NCBI GenBank assembly: GCA_043585095.1
Contig: CP121321.1
Coordinates: forward strand, 1,054,001 to 1,118,000
Length of the DNA stretch: 64,000 nt
Origin: JANQIO01 sp043585095
GTDB taxonomy: Bacteria > Pseudomonadota > Gammaproteobacteria > Pseudomonadales > Halieaceae
Direction: 5' to 3'
In this document: positions 53,859 through 62,683 of the stretch, one piece after another
Layout: every line of letters starts with the position of its first letter
Numbering within the stretch: position 1 is the first letter of the stretch
Translations under genes and position numbers: made by a program
The notes under the pieces: model-generated
Database searches by the model: none
What the model saw: the letters and a program-made list of their open reading frames with translations, nothing else
Told to the model about the DNA's origin: nothing

Positions 53859-53950
53859 GTTTAGCGTCTCTGCAATGCTGGGATAGAGCGGCCTTGTGTG
53901 CGACAATATTGCGCGCTGAAACACGGCTAACACTCGGGATTCTCTCGCTC

Positions 53951-56791
53951 ATGCAAGAAAGCAACATGGAGCTCCTTTGGCGGAGTTCACATATTTCCGG
54001 CGGCAACGCGGATTACGTCGAGCACCTCTATGAAGCCTATCTAATGGATCCAAACTCGGTTCCGGAAGAGTGGCGTGGATATTTCGATACGCTCCCGCGT
54101 GTTGATAGCAACCCCCAGCAGGACGTTCCGCATTCAACGGTTCGCGAGCGCTTCGCAAAAATTAGCAAGATGCGGGTACGCACCGAGGCAACGGTGCAGG
54201 CCGATAGCCAGGCGACTGAATACGAGCGTAAGCAGGTTCGAGTCATTCAGCTGATTTCAGCCTATCGGCAGCGCGGTCATCAGAAAGCCGCGCTTGACCC
54301 ACTCGGTCTGGCAACACGACAGCATGTGCCGGATCTGGAGCTCTCTTTCCACGAGCTGTCCTCAGCGGATTTCGATACAGTGTTTCAGGTCGGTAGCCTG
54401 CACATTGGCAAGGCAGATGCCACGCTGGGTGACATCTACGATTCCATGGAACGCACCTACTGCAAACACGTGGGCGCTGAATTCATGCATATCGTCAACA
54501 GCGAAGAACGGCATTGGATCATGCAGCGCATGGAAAGCGTGCGTTCAGCTCCTGACTTTGGTGCCGAGATACAAAAAACACTGCTACGTCGTCTGATTAA
54601 GGCGGAGGGATTGGAGAAGTCTTTGGGCTCCAAGTACCCGGGTACCAAACGTTTTGGGCTCGAGGGCGGTGAGAGCTTGATACCGATGCTATACGAAATG
54701 GTGCAGCGCTCTGGTGGTTACGGCGCCAAGGAAATCGTCATCGGCATGGCGCATCGCGGCCGACTCAATGTCTTGATTAATGTTTTTGGTAAAAACCCTC
54801 GCGATCTTTTTGCCGAGTTTGAAGGCAAAGCGATTGTCGATACGTCCGGTGACGTTAAGTACCACCAGGGCTTTTCATCCAACGTGATGACGCCTGGCGG
54901 CGAGTGTCACCTCGCGCTGGCTTTTAACCCGTCCCATCTGGAGATTGTATCGCCGGTGGTTGAGGGGTCTGTTCGCGCTCGTCAGGATCGCCGTCTGGAT
55001 CCGGAAGGCAGCACGGTTGTGCCGATTGTTCTTCACGGTGATGCCGCATTTGCCGGACAGGGCGTGGTCATGGAGACTTTTCAAATGTCGCAGACGCGAG
55101 GTTATCGCACCGGCGGCACTATTCACATCGTTCTGAACAACCAGGTGGGATTCACCACTAGCCGTCAATCTGATGCGCGCTCTACGGAGTACTGCACAGA
55201 CGTAGCGAAGATGGTTCAAGCCCCCATCTTCCACGTTAACGCCGATGACCCTGAAGCTGTTCTGTTTGTGACGCAGCTGGCTGTTGATTACCGCAATGAG
55301 TTCAAGCGGGACGTCGTGGTCGACCTGGTCTGCTATCGACGCCGCGGCCACAACGAGGCGGACGATCCGTCGATTACACAGCCCCTGATGTACGAGCGAA
55401 TCAAAAAGCATCCCACCACCCGCGATTTATATGCGCAGCGGCTGATAGAGCAGGGCGTTCTCACGGCGGAAGAAGACAAGTTTTTGGTGGATGGCTTTCG
55501 TGAGTCTTTAGACCGCGACGAGCCGCTGGTCAGTAGCCTGGTATCTGAGCCAAACAAAGAACTCTTCGTCGATTGGACGCCGTATCTGGGCCACGAGTGG
55601 AATATTCCCAGCGATACCACGATGGACCTTAGCCATATGCAGGCGCTGGCGGCGAAGATCAACCAGTCCCCTGAAGGCTTGCCGCTCAATCGCCAGGTGA
55701 AAAAGATTCTCGAAGACCGCCGCAAAATGGCCGGCGGTGCGCTGGCGGCTAACTGGGGCTTTGCAGAAACGCTGGCCTATGCCTCGTTGCTGGAAGCAGG
55801 TTATCCCGTTCGACTCACAGGACAGGACGTGGGACGCGGCACCTTTAGCCACCGTCACGCCGTACTGCACAATCAAAAAGACGGCCACAACTACATACCG
55901 CTGCAGCATATTAGCGAAGACCAGGCCGTTTTTGACCTCTATGACTCGTTGCTGTCTGAAGAGGCCGTGCTGGCCTTCGAATACGGTTACTCTACGACCT
56001 CGCCCAGTGGATTGGTTGTTTGGGAAGCGCAGTTTGGCGATTTTGGCAATGGCGCTCAGGTTGTCATAGACCAGTTTATTACCAGCGGTGAACACAAGTG
56101 GGGCCGCCTATGCGGTCTGACCATGTTATTGCCGCACGGCTACGAAGGGCAGGGGCCCGAACATTCATCGGCGCGGTTAGAGCGCTTTTTGCAGATGTGC
56201 GCCGAGCACAACGTGCAGGTGTGTGTGCCCACTACGCCCGCGCAGATTTATCACCTGTTGCGTCGGCAAGCCATACGACCCTTGCGTCGTCCCCTGATCG
56301 TGATGTCTCCGAAAAGCCTGCTGCGTCATAAGTACGCGACATCTTCTTTGGAGGAGTTGGCGCATGGCAGCTTCCAGCCTGTTCTCGATGAGACCGACGA
56401 TCTGGATCCGGCCAAGGTACGCCGAGTTGTGATGTGTTCGGGCAAGGTTTATTACGATCTTCGCGAAGCGCGTCGCGAACGGGAAATTGATGATATCGCT
56501 CTGGTGCGATTGGAGACGCTGTACCCGTTTCCAGAGCAGGAATTAAATGCGGTACTCGCGCGCTACCCCAACATTACGGACGCAGCCTGGTGTCAGGAAG
56601 AGCCCATGAACCAGGGTGCCTGGTACTCCAGTCAGCATCATATGCGTCGCGTACTGCTTGGACACAAACCCGAAATTTATTTGCGCTACATCGGTCGCGA
56701 CGCCTCTGCGGCGCCGGCTGCGGGATACATGGCGTTGCATCTGCGCCAGCAGGAAGCATTTATTAACGAAGCCTTGGCAGAACAGGAATAG
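53951..56791 (+). CDS. sucA: 2-oxoglutarate dehydrogenase E1 component SucA
   Basis: This 946-residue thiamine-diphosphate enzyme decarboxylates 2-oxoglutarate and passes the succinyl group to the lipoyl arm of SucB. Seen are the N-terminal SGGNADYVEHLYEAYLMDP, the ThDP region GMAHRGRLNVLINVFGK, FNPSHLEIVSPVVEGS, and LNNQVGFTTS. FSHRHAVLHNQ and EFGYS-like FEYGYSTTSP lie in the C-terminal half. The start chosen is ATG 53951; the frame is open into the spacer but has no support there. ATG 53966 is an alternative. Confidence 0.96.
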   Translation: MQESNMELLWRSSHISGGNADYVEHLYEAYLMDPNSVPEEWRGYFDTLPRVDSNPQQDVPHSTVRERFAKISKMRVRTEATVQADSQATEYERKQVRVIQLISAYRQRGHQKAALDPLGLATRQHVPDLELSFHELSSADFDTVFQVGSLHIGKADATLGDIYDSMERTYCKHVGAEFMHIVNSEERHWIMQRMESVRSAPDFGAEIQKTLLRRLIKAEGLEKSLGSKYPGTKRFGLEGGESLIPMLYEMVQRSGGYGAKEIVIGMAHRGRLNVLINVFGKNPRDLFAEFEGKAIVDTSGDVKYHQGFSSNVMTPGGECHLALAFNPSHLEIVSPVVEGSVRARQDRRLDPEGSTVVPIVLHGDAAFAGQGVVMETFQMSQTRGYRTGGTIHIVLNNQVGFTTSRQSDARSTEYCTDVAKMVQAPIFHVNADDPEAVLFVTQLAVDYRNEFKRDVVVDLVCYRRRGHNEADDPSITQPLMYERIKKHPTTRDLYAQRLIEQGVLTAEEDKFLVDGFRESLDRDEPLVSSLVSEPNKELFVDWTPYLGHEWNIPSDTTMDLSHMQALAAKINQSPEGLPLNRQVKKILEDRRKMAGGALAANWGFAETLAYASLLEAGYPVRLTGQDVGRGTFSHRHAVLHNQKDGHNYIPLQHISEDQAVFDLYDSLLSEEAVLAFEYGYSTTSPSGLVVWEAQFGDFGNGAQVVIDQFITSGEHKWGRLCGLTMLLPHGYEGQGPEHSSARLERFLQMCAEHNVQVCVPTTPAQIYHLLRRQAIRPLRRPLIVMSPKSLLRHKYATSSLEELAHGSFQPVLDETDDLDPAKVRRVVMCSGKVYYDLREARREREIDDIALVRLETLYPFPEQELNAVLARYPNITDAAWCQEEPMNQGAWYSSQHHMRRVLLGHKPEIYLRYIGRDASAAPAAGYMALHLRQQEAFINEALAEQE

Positions 56792-56795
56792 GGAC

Positions 56796-58052
56796 ATGGC
56801 AATTGAAATCAAGGCGCCGGCGTTTCCGGAATCGGTAGCGGACGGTGAAGTGGCAACCTGGCACAAGCAGCCGGGCGAAGCGGTAAGCCGCGACGAGCTT
56901 ATAGTCGAAATCGAGACAGATAAGGTCGTAATGGAAGTAGTTGCGCCCGTCGATGGGACTCTGCTTGAGGTATTGAAAAACGAAGGCGATACCGTTCTAA
57001 GCAACGAGGTACTCGCGCGTCTGGAAGAAGGTGCGCAAGACGCTGCAGAGCCAGCCGCGCAGGCGCCTGAGCCGCAAGCGAGTAATGCAGACGATAGCGC
57101 TGACGCTGAGGCAAGCGCTGGTATCGATCAAGCCGGGCCGGCAGCGCGTCGCCTGGCCGAGGAAAACAGTATCGATCTGGCTGCCGTAAACGGCACTGGT
57201 AAGAACGGTCGCGTCACGAAAGAGGACGTGGTCGCATATATGAAATCGCCGGCTGCGGAGCCTGCGACGGCGCCTGAACGGGCTGCCCCCGCTGCGACAC
57301 CTGCTGGAACGCCAGCAGACCTTCCGTCAGGGGACGATCACAGCGGCGAGCGTATTGAGCGTCGCGTGCCGATGACGCGGATGCGTAAGCGCATCGCCGA
57401 GCGACTGCTCAATGTGTCTCAGGACACCGCTATGCTGACTACGTTTAACGAGGTCAATATGGCGCCGGTGATGGCCCTGCGCAGCAAGTATAAAGAACAG
57501 TTCGAAAAAACCCATAACGGCACGCGTCTGGGGTTCATGGGCTTTTTTGTCAAAGCGGCCTGTGAAGCGCTCAAACGCTTTCCGGCGGTCAATGCCTCGG
57601 TTGACGGCGACGATATCGTCTATCACGGCTATCAGGACATCGGTGTCGCCGTTTCCACGGAGAACGGCCTGGTGGTGCCGGTGATGCGCGATGCGGACTT
57701 CATGAGCATTGCGGATGTAGAAGCCAAGATTCGCGATTACGGCATTCGCGCGCGCGATGGCAAGCTGAGTATCGAAGAAATGACGGGCGGCACCTTCACG
57801 ATCACCAACGGTGGTGTGTTCGGGTCGCTGATGTCGACGCCAATACTGAATCCGCCGCAAACTGGAATTCTCGGTATGCATAAGATTCAGGAGCGTCCCA
57901 TGGCGGTAGACGGTGAAGTCGTGGTGCTGCCGATGATGTATTTGGCGCTGTCTTACGACCATCGTCTGATTGATGGCAAAGACGCCGTTCAGTTCCTTGT
58001 AGCAATTAAAGAGTTGTTGGAAGATCCGGCCAGAATACTGCTGCAGTTGTAG
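56796..58052 (+). CDS. sucB: 2-oxoglutarate dehydrogenase E2 component SucB
   Basis: This 418-residue dihydrolipoyl succinyltransferase has an N-terminal lipoyl domain with the lipoylated Lys43 in EIETDKVVMEV. An Ala/Pro-rich linker follows, then the E1/E3-binding domain (GPAARRLAEENSIDL) and, after a second linker, the catalytic domain. The catalytic domain has the active-site His in YDHRLIDGKDAVQFL. The ATG is preceded by AGGAATAGGGAC, only 4 nt after the sucA stop. Confidence 0.95.
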   Translation: MAIEIKAPAFPESVADGEVATWHKQPGEAVSRDELIVEIETDKVVMEVVAPVDGTLLEVLKNEGDTVLSNEVLARLEEGAQDAAEPAAQAPEPQASNADDSADAEASAGIDQAGPAARRLAEENSIDLAAVNGTGKNGRVTKEDVVAYMKSPAAEPATAPERAAPAATPAGTPADLPSGDDHSGERIERRVPMTRMRKRIAERLLNVSQDTAMLTTFNEVNMAPVMALRSKYKEQFEKTHNGTRLGFMGFFVKAACEALKRFPAVNASVDGDDIVYHGYQDIGVAVSTENGLVVPVMRDADFMSIADVEAKIRDYGIRARDGKLSIEEMTGGTFTITNGGVFGSLMSTPILNPPQTGILGMHKIQERPMAVDGEVVVLPMMYLALSYDHRLIDGKDAVQFLVAIKELLEDPARILLQL

Positions 58053-58128
58053 CAGGCTTCCCGATAGTCAGCTGACCAAGCGAGCCACAGCAGGTCGCTC
58101 GCACCGGTCTCAGGTATAGGTGACAAGC

Positions 58129-59565
58129 ATGTCAGAAAAGTACGATGTCGTAGTAATTGGTTCAGGCCCGGCGGGCTATGTCGCGGCTATTCGAGCAGCG
58201 CAGTTGGGGTTGAAAACCGCCTGTATCGAAAAGGACGCCAATCCAGACGGTAGCACTCAACTGGGTGGGACTTGCCTGAACGTGGGCTGCATCCCGTCAA
58301 AAGCCCTGCTTGATAGCTCGCAGCGTTACCACGAGGCCGTTCACGGTCTTGGCGTGCATGGCATTAAAGTCAAAGGCGCCGAACTCGATATTGACGGCAT
58401 GCAGGCGCGCAAGCAAAAAATCGTCTCAACGCTGACCGGCGGTATCGCGGGCCTGTTCAAATCAAACGGCGTTACAGCAATTGCCGGAACGGGAAAAATC
58501 GTCGCGGGTCATCAGATAGAGCTGACCAAGCCGGACGGAGATGTAGAACTGATCGACGCCAGCAATATCATTATCGCCACGGGATCTCTGCCCATCGAGA
58601 TCCCGCCAGCTCCCTGCGATCACGAGTATATCGTTGACTCTACCGGTGCCCTTGAGTTCACCGAAGCACCCAAGCGACTGGGCGTCATTGGCTCGGGTGT
58701 CATCGGTCTAGAACTTGGCAGCGTGTGGGCTCGCTGCGGCTCTGATGTGGTTATGCTGGAAGCGCTAGATGACTTCCTGCCCATTATGGATCATCAAATC
58801 GCCAAGGAAGCTAAAAAGATTTTCACCAAGCAGGGCCTGGATATCCGGATGGGGTGCCGCGTGACGGGCACGGTCGTCAAGAACAAGAAAGTTGAAGTCA
58901 CCTACACCGGCGCTGACGGTGAAAATACAGAGACCTTCGACAAACTCATCGTCTGCGTCGGTCGTAGGCCCCAGACTGAAAACGTACTAGGCGGGGACAG
59001 CGGCGTTACCATGGACGAGCGTGGTTTTATTTTCGTCAATGATTTCTGTGAAACCGAGGCACCCTGCATTTACGCCGTCGGCGATATTGTTCGTGGGCCT
59101 ATGCTGGCGCACAAAGGCTCTGAGGAGGGCGTCATGGTGGCAGAGCGCATTGCCGGCAAGCATGCGCAAATGAACTACGACACCATTCCTAACGTGATTT
59201 ATACCCACCCTGAGATCGCGTCAGTGGGCAAGACAGAGCAAGAGTTGAAGGCGGATGGTATTGCCTACAACAGCGGCGTTTTCCCGTTTGCGGCCAGCGG
59301 ACGTGCACTGGCGGCTAACGACTCCGAGGGCATGGTAAAGATGCTGGCGGATGCACAGACAGACAGGATTTTAGGTTGTCACGTTATCGGTCCGTCCGCC
59401 GCTGACCTGGTGCAGCAGATCGTCATCGCTATGGAGTTTGGTTCCAGCGCCGAGGACATTGCACTGACCGTGTTCGCGCACCCAACCCTGTCCGAAGCAG
59501 TACACGAAGCGGCACTGGCCGTGCACGGCCAGGCGATACATGTCGCCAACCGCCGTCGCAAATAG
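58129..59565 (+). CDS. lpd: Dihydrolipoyl dehydrogenase (E3)
   Basis: This 478-residue flavoprotein reoxidises the lipoyl groups of SucB. FAD site GSGPAGYVAAIRAAQLG, redox disulfide GGTCLNVGCIPSKALL, NAD site GSGVIGLELGSVW, and the C-terminal catalytic AHPTLSEAVHEA are all present. It is the E3 of the local 2-oxoglutarate dehydrogenase and may serve other complexes. ATG 58129 with AGGTGA before it is preferred over the GTG at 58120. Confidence 0.95.
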   Translation: MSEKYDVVVIGSGPAGYVAAIRAAQLGLKTACIEKDANPDGSTQLGGTCLNVGCIPSKALLDSSQRYHEAVHGLGVHGIKVKGAELDIDGMQARKQKIVSTLTGGIAGLFKSNGVTAIAGTGKIVAGHQIELTKPDGDVELIDASNIIIATGSLPIEIPPAPCDHEYIVDSTGALEFTEAPKRLGVIGSGVIGLELGSVWARCGSDVVMLEALDDFLPIMDHQIAKEAKKIFTKQGLDIRMGCRVTGTVVKNKKVEVTYTGADGENTETFDKLIVCVGRRPQTENVLGGDSGVTMDERGFIFVNDFCETEAPCIYAVGDIVRGPMLAHKGSEEGVMVAERIAGKHAQMNYDTIPNVIYTHPEIASVGKTEQELKADGIAYNSGVFPFAASGRALAANDSEGMVKMLADAQTDRILGCHVIGPSAADLVQQIVIAMEFGSSAEDIALTVFAHPTLSEAVHEAALAVHGQAIHVANRRRK

Positions 59566-59721
59566 CATTTTTACCGACGGTTCAGTTATGCGGTGCCGGC
59601 AGCTTTCCGTGCCCGCCCGTCGGTTGATAGCGCGCGTCGTTTGCTACAGAATGGCGCCGCTTACAGGTGCGGCAACCCGGGGATGCCGTACCTCCTACCA
59701 TAATAATATTGGGGGCGAAGT

Positions 59722-59747
59722 CCGGCGTTAGCCGGCGATAAATCGCC
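59722..59747 (+). other. Two mutually exclusive hairpins between lpd and sucC
   Basis: CCGGC/GCCGG (59722-59735) and GGCGAT/ATCGCC (59734-59747) share the bases at 59734-59735, so only one can form at a time. They lie in the 224-nt spacer, 42 nt before the sucC start. No T run follows. They could tune the sucCD message, but this is a guess from structure alone. Confidence 0.35.
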
Positions 59748-59789
59748 AATCTCACTGTACTCTTCAAGAGATAATGGAACGATACAACG

Positions 59790-60959
59790 ATGAATCTTCA
59801 CGAGTATCAAGGCAAACAGTTGTTTGCAGAATACGGGCTTCCGGTATCCAAAGGCTACGCGGTTGATTCCGCGGCCGACGCGATCAAGGCAGCTGAAACC
59901 ATTGGTGGCGACATGTGGGTCGTCAAAGCACAGGTGCATGCTGGCGGTAGAGGCAAGGCTGGCGGTGTCAAATTAGTCAAGACCACCGAAGAGGTCGGCG
60001 CGTTCGCCGACCAGTGGCTTGGCAAGAATCTGGTTACTTACCAGACCGATGAAAACGGTCAGCCGGTCAGCAAGATTCTGGTTGAGTCCTGCACAGATAT
60101 AGCGGAAGAAATGTACCTCGGTGCGGTCGTTGATCGCTCCACGAGGCGCATTGTGTTTATGGCATCCACCGAGGGTGGTGTAGAGATCGAGAAGGTCGCA
60201 GAAGAAACACCTGAAAAAATTCTCAGAGCTACAGTCGATCCGCTGACAGGTGCGCAGCCCTATCAAGGCCGTGAACTGGCGTTCAAGCTGGGCCTGAAGG
60301 GGGATCAGATAAAGCAGTTTGTAAAAATCTTTCTCGGGCTCGCAGAGCTGTTTGCGGACAAGGATCTCGCGTTAATCGAGGTCAACCCACTGGTGATCAC
60401 GGATGAGGGAAATCTGCATTGCCTGGACGCCAAATTGGGTGTTGATGGCAATGCTCTGTACCGTCAAGCGGCGGTCGGCGAGATGCACGATCCTTCGCAG
60501 GAAGACGCCCGTGAAGCACATGCGGCGCAGTGGGAGCTCAACTACGTGGCGCTGGATGGAAATATTGGCTGCATGGTCAATGGCGCTGGCCTGGCGATGG
60601 GCACGATGGATATCGTCGCGCTGCACGGTGGCTTCCCAGCCAACTTCCTCGATGTAGGCGGTGGCGCCACCAAAGAGCGTGTCACCGAAGCATTCAAAAT
60701 CATCTTGTCAGATGAAAAAGTCAAAGCCGTGCTGGTCAATATTTTTGGCGGAATCGTGCGCTGTGATCTTATCGCGGAAGGCATTATCGGCGCAGTCGAA
60801 GAAGTCGGCGTGCAGGTTCCTGTGGTTGTTCGACTGGAAGGGAATAATGCCGAGCTGGGGCGCGAGCTTCTGGCAAAGAGCGATTTCAATATCATCGCCG
60901 CAGAGGGGCTGACTGACGCCGCGAAGAAGGCTGTAGACGCCGCGGGAGGTGCAGCATGA
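59790..60959 (+). CDS. sucC: Succinyl-CoA synthetase beta subunit SucC
   Basis: This 389-residue ATP-grasp subunit makes succinate and ATP or GTP from succinyl-CoA with SucD. MNLHEYQGKQLFAEYGLPV, the nucleotide loop KAQVHAGGRGKAGGVKL, and the C-terminal LVNIFGGIVRCDLIAEGI are characteristic. It overlaps sucD by 4 nt. Confidence 0.96.
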   Translation: MNLHEYQGKQLFAEYGLPVSKGYAVDSAADAIKAAETIGGDMWVVKAQVHAGGRGKAGGVKLVKTTEEVGAFADQWLGKNLVTYQTDENGQPVSKILVESCTDIAEEMYLGAVVDRSTRRIVFMASTEGGVEIEKVAEETPEKILRATVDPLTGAQPYQGRELAFKLGLKGDQIKQFVKIFLGLAELFADKDLALIEVNPLVITDEGNLHCLDAKLGVDGNALYRQAAVGEMHDPSQEDAREAHAAQWELNYVALDGNIGCMVNGAGLAMGTMDIVALHGGFPANFLDVGGGATKERVTEAFKIILSDEKVKAVLVNIFGGIVRCDLIAEGIIGAVEEVGVQVPVVVRLEGNNAELGRELLAKSDFNIIAAEGLTDAAKKAVDAAGGAA

Positions 60960-61828
60960 GTATTTTGATCGATAAAAACACCAAGGTAATCTGCCAGGGT
61001 TTCACGGGTTCGCAGGGTACCTTTCACTCTGAGCAGGCCATTGAGTACGGTACACAAATGGTCGGCGGCGTGACGCCAGGTAAAGGTGGTCAAGAGCACC
61101 TTGGACTGCCAGTTTTTAATACAGTTGCTGAAGCGGTGGAGGCCACGGGGGCCGACGCCTCAGTCATCTACGTTCCAGCGCCGTTTTGCAAAGACTCCAT
61201 TTTGGAAGCGGCCAATGGCGGTGTGAAATTGATCGTCTGCATCACAGAAGGCATTCCCACTCTGGATATGCTGGACGCTAAAGTGAAATGCGATGAACTA
61301 GGTGTGCGCCTTGTTGGCCCCAACTGTCCCGGTGTGATTACACCTGGGGAGTGCAAGATCGGCATTATGCCGGGGAGCATTCATCTCCCGGGCAAGGTCG
61401 GTATTGTGTCGCGTTCTGGCACCTTGACCTACGAAGCAGTCAAACAGACCACCGATGCGGGCTACGGACAATCCACCTGTGTTGGCATCGGGGGTGACCC
61501 GATTCCAGGCTCGAACTTCATCGACATTCTGGAGCTGTTTGAAAAAGATCCCGCCACGGAAGCCATCGTAATGATTGGTGAGATTGGCGGCACAGCGGAA
61601 GAAGAAGCGGCGGCCTACATAAAAGCTAATGTCTCCAAGCCGGTGGTTTCCTACATCGCCGGTGTAACGGCCCCTAAAGGTAAGCGCATGGGTCACGCCG
61701 GCGCCATTATCTCTGGTGGTAAAGGCACCGCCGACGAGAAATTCGCGGCGCTGGAAGACGCGGGCGTAAAAACCGTTCGCTCTCTGGCCGATATCGGCTC
61801 TGCCATGGCGGAAATTACCGGTTGGTAG
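60956..61828 (+). CDS. sucD: Succinyl-CoA synthetase alpha subunit SucD
   Basis: This 290-residue subunit has the CoA-binding Rossmann domain (CQGFTGSQGTFHSEQAI) and the phosphorylated His in MGHAGAIISGGKGTA. GPNCPGVITPGECKIGIMPG is present in the middle. It ends the TCA cluster; a strong terminator follows 36 nt downstream. Confidence 0.96.
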   Translation: MSILIDKNTKVICQGFTGSQGTFHSEQAIEYGTQMVGGVTPGKGGQEHLGLPVFNTVAEAVEATGADASVIYVPAPFCKDSILEAANGGVKLIVCITEGIPTLDMLDAKVKCDELGVRLVGPNCPGVITPGECKIGIMPGSIHLPGKVGIVSRSGTLTYEAVKQTTDAGYGQSTCVGIGGDPIPGSNFIDILELFEKDPATEAIVMIGEIGGTAEEEAAAYIKANVSKPVVSYIAGVTAPKGKRMGHAGAIISGGKGTADEKFAALEDAGVKTVRSLADIGSAMAEITGW

Positions 61829-61863
61829 ATCGCATGTTACAGTCCGCACAAGCGGCAACTTCG

Positions 61864-61893
61864 AAAGCCCGCAGTTAGCGGGCTTTTTTTTTT
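61864..61893 (+). terminator. Intrinsic terminator after sucD
   Basis: AAAGCCCGC and GCGGGCTTT form a 9-bp stem around AGTTA, followed by a run of ten Ts counting those of the stem. This is the clearest rho-independent terminator in the window and closes the sdh-suc region. Confidence 0.92.
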
Positions 61894-61919
61894 GGCCACC
61901 CGTCAGGGCAGGGAGTTGT

Positions 61920-62192
61920 ATGGAATTGAAGGTATTTGCTACGGTTTTTATCACGCTGTTTCTTGCTGAGTTGGGTGATAAAAGTCAGTTGGCGACGATG
62001 CTATATGCTGCGGATCGGGACGTCAGCAAGTTGACTGTTTTTGTAGCAGCTTCCGGGGCGCTGGTTACTGCTAGTGCCCTGGGCGTGCTCGCAGGCACGC
62101 TAATGTCGTCATATTTCAACCCAAGGCTGCTGCAGTCTGTTGCGGGAATTGGTTTTATCGTTATTGGCTGCCTGACGCTATACCGCTCCTGA
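61920..62192 (+). CDS. Half-length GDT1/UPF0016 (TMEM165-like) membrane protein
   Basis: This 90-residue protein has three hydrophobic segments and the family motif FLAELGDKSQLATM (E-x-G-D-K-S/T). Members of this family are cation/proton exchangers for calcium or manganese. Most are about 190 residues with two such motifs; this one has a single copy, so it would need to form a homodimer or pair with another half. I see no second half in the flanking sequence. The ATG follows GGGAG. Confidence 0.8.
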   Translation: MELKVFATVFITLFLAELGDKSQLATMLYAADRDVSKLTVFVAASGALVTASALGVLAGTLMSSYFNPRLLQSVAGIGFIVIGCLTLYRS

Positions 62193-62233
62193 GGGCTAAG
62201 CCACTTGGTGTTAACACTGCATAGGTCCTCAGA

Positions 62234-62533
62234 ATGACAAGAATAACCGCCGTTGCCGCTGGCCTGGTACTTGTTAGTGCGGTGTCACTGCTGGTGTGGA
62301 ATGAGGCGCGGAAAGAGATCAAGTTTTTGTGTGGCAACTTTGCGTCTGGCGTCACTGAGCAGAGTGTGGTCAACCAGCTGGATACGGGCGAATTTCTGCG
62401 CTATGCGTTCGTCGACGCCGATGCAAGCACTGCGATTATGGTCGACAGCGCCTATAACCTTGGGCTGTATCGCTGTGAAATCCTGTTGAATCAAGAGGGG
62501 CGTGTCATCTCTGCGCGATACGGGGCGCATTAG
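62234..62533 (+). CDS. Small membrane-anchored protein of unknown function
   Basis: This 99-residue protein begins with a hydrophobic signal or anchor segment (AVAAGLVLVSAVSLLVW), then a short polar domain with two Cys residues (FLCGNF and YRCEIL) and conserved-looking GEFLRYAF. I do not recognise a family. The reading frame has start, ribosome-site-like AGGTCCTC and no overlap with neighbours, so it is probably real. It stands between the GDT1-like gene and htpG. Confidence 0.6.
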   Translation: MTRITAVAAGLVLVSAVSLLVWNEARKEIKFLCGNFASGVTEQSVVNQLDTGEFLRYAFVDADASTAIMVDSAYNLGLYRCEILLNQEGRVISARYGAH

Positions 62534-62620
62534 CCCGCCTGCGTTGTGACGTGTCTGCGTCCTCGCCTCTCTGGATACCATCATAAAGTCGCTTCTATAG
62601 GTGAAAACGCTCTCTGCGCT

Positions 62621-62648
62621 CTTGAAAATGGTCGGGATGGCCCCATAC
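62621..62648 (+). promoter_or_regulatory. Sigma-32 (heat-shock) promoter of htpG
   Basis: CTTGAA (62621-62626), a 14-nt spacer and CCCCATAC (62641-62648) match the RpoH consensus closely. The promoter lies about 30 nt before the htpG leader ends in GGAGACTCAC and the ATG. The spacer is the same length as in the ibpA promoter. Confidence 0.85.
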
Positions 62649-62683
62649 CTCGTGTAGCCCTAGAAATTGCAACGGAGACTCAC

